Origin: Prochlorococcus sp. AG-424-E18 | Lineage (GTDB): Bacteria; Cyanobacteriota; Cyanobacteriia; PCC-6307; Cyanobiaceae | Direction: 5' to 3' | Assembly: GCA_003210155.1 (NCBI GenBank) | Contig: QCNC01000007.1 | Span: 1 to 56,432, forward strand | Length of the DNA: 56,432 nucleotides | In this document: positions 53,298-56,432 of the stretch, in pieces | Numbering within the stretch: position 1 is the stretch's first letter | How the letters are laid out: each line of letters begins with the position of its first letter | The notes under the pieces: generated by a model | Databases searched by the model: none | What the model saw: only the letters and a program-made list of their open reading frames with translations | Told to the model about the DNA's origin: nothing | Translations under genes and position numbers: made by a program

Positions 53298-54296
53298 TTA
53301 TTTGCAATCATAAACAACACCATTAGCCTTATCTATTTTTCTAATAACATCCCAATCGTGCTTGTGACTTATTGAAATGAATCTATCAGCCTTTTTAAAT
53401 TCTTTATCTAATGTTGAATTATCCCAGTTATAGGTGTAAAAAGCTTGCTTTACTTTTGCAACTACAGCTGGATGTAGATTATGAGCATGAGCATAACCTG
53501 TTGTTGGGAAGGTTTGGGATTTATAAATAGTTCTTATTTTAGAAGAATCAACAACACCTCTTGCATCCATTCTTGTAAGAACTGAGTTAGCAATTGGTGC
53601 TACTTCATAATCTTTGTTTGCAACACCCATTATTGAATTTTGATGCTTGCCAGAAAAGACTGGGGTGAAATCTTTATTTGCCTCAAGACCAAATTCTCCT
53701 TTAAGAATGGCCGATGGTGCTTTAAATCCTGAATTAGATGTCTTAGATGTAAATGTAACTTTTTTACCTTTTAAATCTGCAGGAGAATTAATTGGACTAT
53801 CAGAAGGAACAATAATTTCCATTTCATAACCGTAAGATAAATCTTTTTTAGCCATCATTCCAAATGGAACTGCTCCTGCACATGCTGCTGCCACTGTATT
53901 GCTTCCAGTATTAATTCCTGCTACATGAAGACGTCCAGATCTCATTGCCTCAACTTGAGCAGCATAAGATTGAACTGGTAAGAAAGTGACTTTTTTACCA
54001 GTCACCTTAGACATATGTATTACAAAATCTTCCCAAACTTTTGCATAAACGGAGGGGTCTTCAACAGGTGTATATGAGAACACAATGGTTTCAGGATCTA
54101 TCCATTCATCTTCGGAAAGGGGTAGATCTGCGAGAAAATCTCCATCTCGATCACAATATTTGCTGTCAACAGTATTATTTGGATTGCAATCAGATAAATC
54201 TAAATCTCCAATTAAATCATTTGATTTGTTTCCACAACTTGAAATACTTGTACTGATTATTGATAGACCTAAGACTATCTTTAATAAATTTTTCAT
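53298..54296 (-). CDS. phnD: Phosphonate/phosphite-binding lipoprotein PhnD
   Basis: Periplasmic substrate-binding protein, 332 residues, with a lipoprotein signal (lipobox ISSC, Cys21). The PhnD fold shows as FSYTPVEDPSVYAKVWEDFVIHMSKVTGKKVTFLPVQSYAAQVEAMRSGRLHVAGINTG, then KKVTFTSKTSNSGFKAPSAILK and FSGKHQNSIMGV. PhnD paralogues bind phosphonates, methylphosphonate or phosphite; which one cannot be read here. It is the first gene of the operon, divergent from the CRP-family regulator. Confidence 0.93.
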   Translation of the reverse strand: MKNLLKIVLGLSIISTSISSCGNKSNDLIGDLDLSDCNPNNTVDSKYCDRDGDFLADLPLSEDEWIDPETIVFSYTPVEDPSVYAKVWEDFVIHMSKVTGKKVTFLPVQSYAAQVEAMRSGRLHVAGINTGSNTVAAACAGAVPFGMMAKKDLSYGYEMEIIVPSDSPINSPADLKGKKVTFTSKTSNSGFKAPSAILKGEFGLEANKDFTPVFSGKHQNSIMGVANKDYEVAPIANSVLTRMDARGVVDSSKIRTIYKSQTFPTTGYAHAHNLHPAVVAKVKQAFYTYNWDNSTLDKEFKKADRFISISHKHDWDVIRKIDKANGVVYDCK

Positions 54297-54488
54297 TAGT
54301 GTTGAATTTATTCTCCATATTTAACTTGCTCTAAAGAGATTAACTTTTTCCCAAAAAGAGTTTAAATTCTGATTAATTGTTTTATTTTGAGTTAGTCAAT
54401 TTTTAATCAGATTTATTAGGGAATTAAATAATTTTTAATTTATTTTTAACTTTATAAATTTAGGGTGAAAGCATTTTAAAAAATAAAT
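54297..54488. promoter_or_regulatory. Divergent intergenic region phnD / CRP-family regulator
   Basis: This 192-base, very AT-rich region must hold the phnD-operon promoter and the regulator's own promoter. I see no clear TGTGA-type CRP palindrome, no GTA-N8-TAC and no convincing array of PhoB/SphR half-sites; single GTTAAT and GTTAAA pieces occur at 54325-54345 on the minus strand. Nothing more can be supported. Confidence 0.4.
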
Positions 54489-55025
54489 ATGATAATTCCT
54501 GAAAAACAAAATATAGAATTTAAAGAAAATACAATTCTAGAAGTCAAATCAGGAATATTAATAATGCAATCAAAAATCAAGAATAAGAAAAATATTGTTG
54601 GGATAATAAATGAAAATGTTGTAATAAATTTGGAATTATGTAACTACGAAAATATTAAATTAATTGCGTTGACAAATTGCGAAATTAAAACAATTAAAAG
54701 AGGGCTATTTTTTTCATCTACAGACTTATTAACAAAAAGTCTAAAAAGAATTGATCAATTGGAAAAACTTTTATTAATAAGTAATATAAAAAAATCAGAA
54801 GAAAAACTAAAAGAATTTCTTTTATACTTATCTTCAATCATTGGCTTAAAAAAAGATAAACATATTTATCTAAATTTAAAAGAATTTAATTTTACCCATA
54901 AAATTATTGGTAATTCAATTTCTTCAACAAGAGTAACCGTAACAAGAAATTTAAAAATACTAGAAAAAAAAGGTTGGCTCAAATTTGAAAAAAAAGGTAT
55001 TTTAATTCCGTTTAAAGATAATTAA
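54489..55025 (+). CDS. Short CRP/FNR-family transcription regulator
   Basis: A 178-residue protein with a C-terminal winged HTH of the CRP/NtcA type (NFTHKIIGNSISSTRVTVTRNLKILEKKGWLKFEKKGILI, about 134-172). The recognition helix SSTRVTVTRNLKIL is close to that of NtcA. The N-terminal cNMP-like domain is shortened and shows no cyclic-nucleotide-binding PBC motif (no RxA pattern), so it probably senses something else or nothing. It resembles the phosphate-linked PtrA regulator in layout, but I cannot confirm that. It is divergent from phnD. Confidence 0.82.
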   Translation: MIIPEKQNIEFKENTILEVKSGILIMQSKIKNKKNIVGIINENVVINLELCNYENIKLIALTNCEIKTIKRGLFFSSTDLLTKSLKRIDQLEKLLLISNIKKSEEKLKEFLLYLSSIIGLKKDKHIYLNLKEFNFTHKIIGNSISSTRVTVTRNLKILEKKGWLKFEKKGILIPFKDN

Positions 55026-55077
55026 CCAAGCCTTAATAAAATAGATTTATTCTATATATACAAACAATATCTTTATT

Positions 55078-55383
55078 ATGTCTTGTTCTATAACATCTGT
55101 TTTTACTTTTAGAATTGAAAGCACTTTCGATGAATGGGCAGCAATATTTGATAGTGCAGAAGCAGATAAAAGGCATTCAGAATTTGATATTAAGCCACTT
55201 TTTAGAGGAGTAAGTAAGAAAGATCCTCAAAAAGTTATTGTTATTCATCAAGCTCCAGAAGGTAATGTTCAAAAGTTTGTAGAAGCTAATGGTGACTGGA
55301 TGGCAACTCATAGAGTTGACTTATCAACAATGGAAGAATCATCTTGGACTTTTTCAGCAACAACGGAGAATTGTTGTGATTAA
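55078..55383 (+). CDS. DUF3764 family protein
   Basis: A 101-residue soluble protein starting MSCSITSVFTFRIESTFDEWAAIFDS, with DIKPLFRGVSKKDPQKVIVIHQAPEGNVQKF and a CCD end. This is the DUF3764 family of marine cyanobacteria, with a ferredoxin-like/ABM-like alpha-beta fold by pattern. The ending ENCCD, with Cys2 near the start, leaves possible thiol chemistry. The function is unknown. The next gene starts 3 bases later. Confidence 0.82.
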   Translation: MSCSITSVFTFRIESTFDEWAAIFDSAEADKRHSEFDIKPLFRGVSKKDPQKVIVIHQAPEGNVQKFVEANGDWMATHRVDLSTMEESSWTFSATTENCCD

Positions 55384-55386
55384 CAA

Positions 55387-55635
55387 ATGAAAAGACTACT
55401 ATTCCCACTACTAGCTCTCTCAACTATTTTCCTTGCGAGTTGTACTAGTAACCCAAACAAAATAGGTACTCAAAAGGTTTCTGAAACCCAAAAGCAGAGA
55501 GAAGTTTGTCTAGATTGGTATGGCTACAGAATTGATACGAATAAAGCAATTAATGATTTAAATCTAAAAATTGAAACCGAATCAGAATTAATTGCTTACT
55601 GTGATTTCTTCAAGAATGTAGCTGATACAAAATAG
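55387..55635 (+). CDS. Small lipoprotein, 82 residues
   Basis: A lipoprotein signal peptide (MKRLLFPLLALSTIFLASC, lipobox LASC, Cys19) and a short mature part with three further cysteines-free charged stretches, including CLDWYGYRIDTNKAINDLN and ENTESELIAYCDFF-like sequence (two Cys). No family is recognised. The signal strongly resembles that of the PDZ protein. It starts 3 bases after the DUF3764 gene, so both are co-transcribed. Confidence 0.72.
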   Translation: MKRLLFPLLALSTIFLASCTSNPNKIGTQKVSETQKQREVCLDWYGYRIDTNKAINDLNLKIETESELIAYCDFFKNVADTK

Positions 55636-55651
55636 ATTTTTACAAAAGAAT

Positions 55652-55822
55652 TTATTTTTTGGTGTCTTGCGTTCTCATTTCTTTTTGTGCTTCCCTAATT
55701 CTTTCTTCAAAGACTGATCTTCTATATGGAGTAACTTCTCCATTTTTAGTTGCCAAGATTTGGGCTTCATAAAGCCTCTTGGCTCTTGTAATTTTTTCTC
55801 TTATTTGAGAGAGCTCATTCAT
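55652..55822 (-). CDS. Small charged hypothetical protein, 56 residues
   Basis: Read directly: ATG at 55822-55820, TAA ending at 55652. The product begins MNELSQIREKITRAKRLYEA and has GEVTPYRRSVFEERIREAQKE near the end. It is highly charged and helical, with no TM and no cysteine. It is convergent with the lipoprotein gene. No family is recognised. Confidence 0.55.
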   Translation of the reverse strand: MNELSQIREKITRAKRLYEAQILATKNGEVTPYRRSVFEERIREAQKEMRTQDTKK

Positions 55823-55837
55823 GATCTTATGCAGTTA

Positions 55838-55863
55838 ATGAGAATCCCGTTCCCTATTCTCAT
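55838..55863. repeat. Inverted repeat ATGAGAAT / ATTCTCAT
   Basis: Perfect 8-base arms (55838-55845 and 55856-55863) flank CCCGTTCCCT. The hairpin lies between a minus-strand small gene and a possible small plus-strand frame, so it could be an operator or a leader hairpin. Confidence 0.5.
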
Positions 55864-55866
55864 TTC

Positions 55867-55953
55867 ATGCGTCCAAATAAATTGGATGAACGTAGAAGTA
55901 AGCTAACATTAAAAAAAAAGGTCGGATTTAAGATATATTTAAAAAATCTTTAA
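55867..55953 (+). CDS. Possible 28-residue basic peptide
   Basis: ATG 55867 to TAA 55953. The product begins MRPNKLDERRSKLTLKKKVG and is strongly basic. It follows a hairpin. A short frame of this size can occur by chance in AT-rich DNA, so only its location and its composition support it. Confidence 0.3.
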   Translation: MRPNKLDERRSKLTLKKKVGFKIYLKNL

Positions 55954-55973
55954 AAGTAGTTTTTAATAAAATT

Positions 55974-56228
55974 TTAAATAGAAATTTTATCTAGAGGTAA
56001 AATATTCTGGGCCTCAATTGAGTCCAAATGAATTTCATTCTCTGTATCTTTATACAATCTTCTTGATTGTGGTGATTTAAGGGCGTTATTGTAATTTTCA
56101 ATAAATTCCGAATCATCCAAAATAGATTTATTTTCTCTTTTAAAACTTTCTTTATAAGAATATTTGATATGCCCTATTTCTTGGGCTTGATTTGAGTTTT
56201 TGGGAGAAGGTGAATTTTTTATAATCAT
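55974..56228 (-). CDS. Hypothetical protein, 84 residues
   Basis: A soluble, Ser/Asn/Glu-rich protein (MIIKNSPSPKNSNQAQEIGH...) that looks partly disordered, with a central NALKSPQSRRLYKDTE region. No TM, signal peptide or known family is recognised. It is the last gene in the window; 204 bases of AT-rich sequence to the right hold nothing I can support. Confidence 0.55.
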   Translation of the reverse strand: MIIKNSPSPKNSNQAQEIGHIKYSYKESFKRENKSILDDSEFIENYNNALKSPQSRRLYKDTENEIHLDSIEAQNILPLDKISI

Positions 56229-56432
56229 TTATTATTTTTTTTATATGATTGTCTTCAATATTTAAGGCGTAAAAATATAGAAAACATATATAACCTAAGA
56301 TTATTGGATTAAGAAGTTATTAAGTAAAAAATAAATTTGTTTAAAAAATTTCTAAATTTCTAAATTTATAAATTAAATATTTTTTCTAATAGTCAAAAGT
56401 TTATTTAATAAGAATTTAATTCAAAGTTAACA

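Noticed and set aside
54297..54488. Looked for PhoB/SphR box arrays or an NtcA site controlling phnD.
   Set aside because: Only isolated GTTAA-type pieces without the regular 11-base spacing; no GTA-N8-TAC match was seen.

Overview
The window is a stretch of a very AT-rich, gene-dense cyanobacterial chromosome, almost certainly a high-light-adapted Prochlorococcus or a very close relative. The reasons are the low GC, tiny intergenic gaps, frequent TTG/GTG starts, and marker genes for oxygenic photosynthesis and cyanobacterial regulation: ndhB, chlG (chlorophyll synthase), a phylloquinone-type menG, pipX with pipY, and several families known mainly from cyanobacteria (DUF1823, DUF2862, DUF3764, DUF4278). 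The clade is inferred from composition and gene content; no sequence search was run.

Layout. Positions 1-20,800 are core genes: topA, ndhB, an orphan ABC ATPase, birA, a DUF721/DciA-like gene, menG, hisF, chlG, a class A penicillin-binding protein and rsmB. These are followed by a compact four-gene operon (DCC thiol oxidoreductase, TIGR03643, the tiny zinc-ribbon DUF2256, and a photolyase-related flavoprotein), then trmH, an orphan peptide-transporter permease, lepA, mqo and nfu. Around 21,200-21,550 a DUF4278 gene sits behind an unusual GC-rich, hairpin-rich leader that carries a perfect GTA-N8-TAC palindrome, and it ends in a textbook terminator. It is followed by an ArsM-like methyltransferase and a class V aminotransferase. 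Positions 23,600-47,300 are again core: the yidD-glutaredoxin-murE operon divergent from rpsD, two Cys/Met-metabolism PLP enzymes followed by cysK, queA, pdhC, ylqD, an acyl-CoA synthetase, lipB, hpf, a deoC-like gene, recO, a glycosyltransferase, and the pipX-pipY-sepF-proC series. It continues with an EcfT/CbiQ-like gene, der, cobI, miaE and aroQ.

From 47,369 to the right end the character changes. tRNA-Tyr and tRNA-Thr are followed by a flexible region. It holds short secreted or membrane proteins (a type-1 copper protein, a PDZ-only protein, two related one-TM proteins) separated by four copies of a short imperfect palindrome, ATTGACAGTCRATCTA. Two of these copies contain the stop codon of the preceding gene, which gives a cassette-like layout. 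Next come a co-directional phnD-phnC-phnE-phnE-acr3 set (phosphonate/phosphite uptake plus arsenite efflux), a divergent short CRP-family regulator, DUF3764, a small lipoprotein and small hypotheticals.

Points that merit attention are the cassette-like repeat array, the structured leader of the DUF4278 gene, and TIGR03643 and DUF2256 lying in one frame separated by a single TAA. Others are a DeoC-fold protein that has lost its catalytic residues, a biotin ligase with a degenerate adenylate loop, a photolyase without the iron-sulfur cysteine loop, and the coupling of phosphonate uptake to arsenite efflux. I found several small genes by reading the sequence directly (12343-12486, 12506-12685, 14278-14409, 49662-49829, 55652-55822 and, less surely, 55867-55953).
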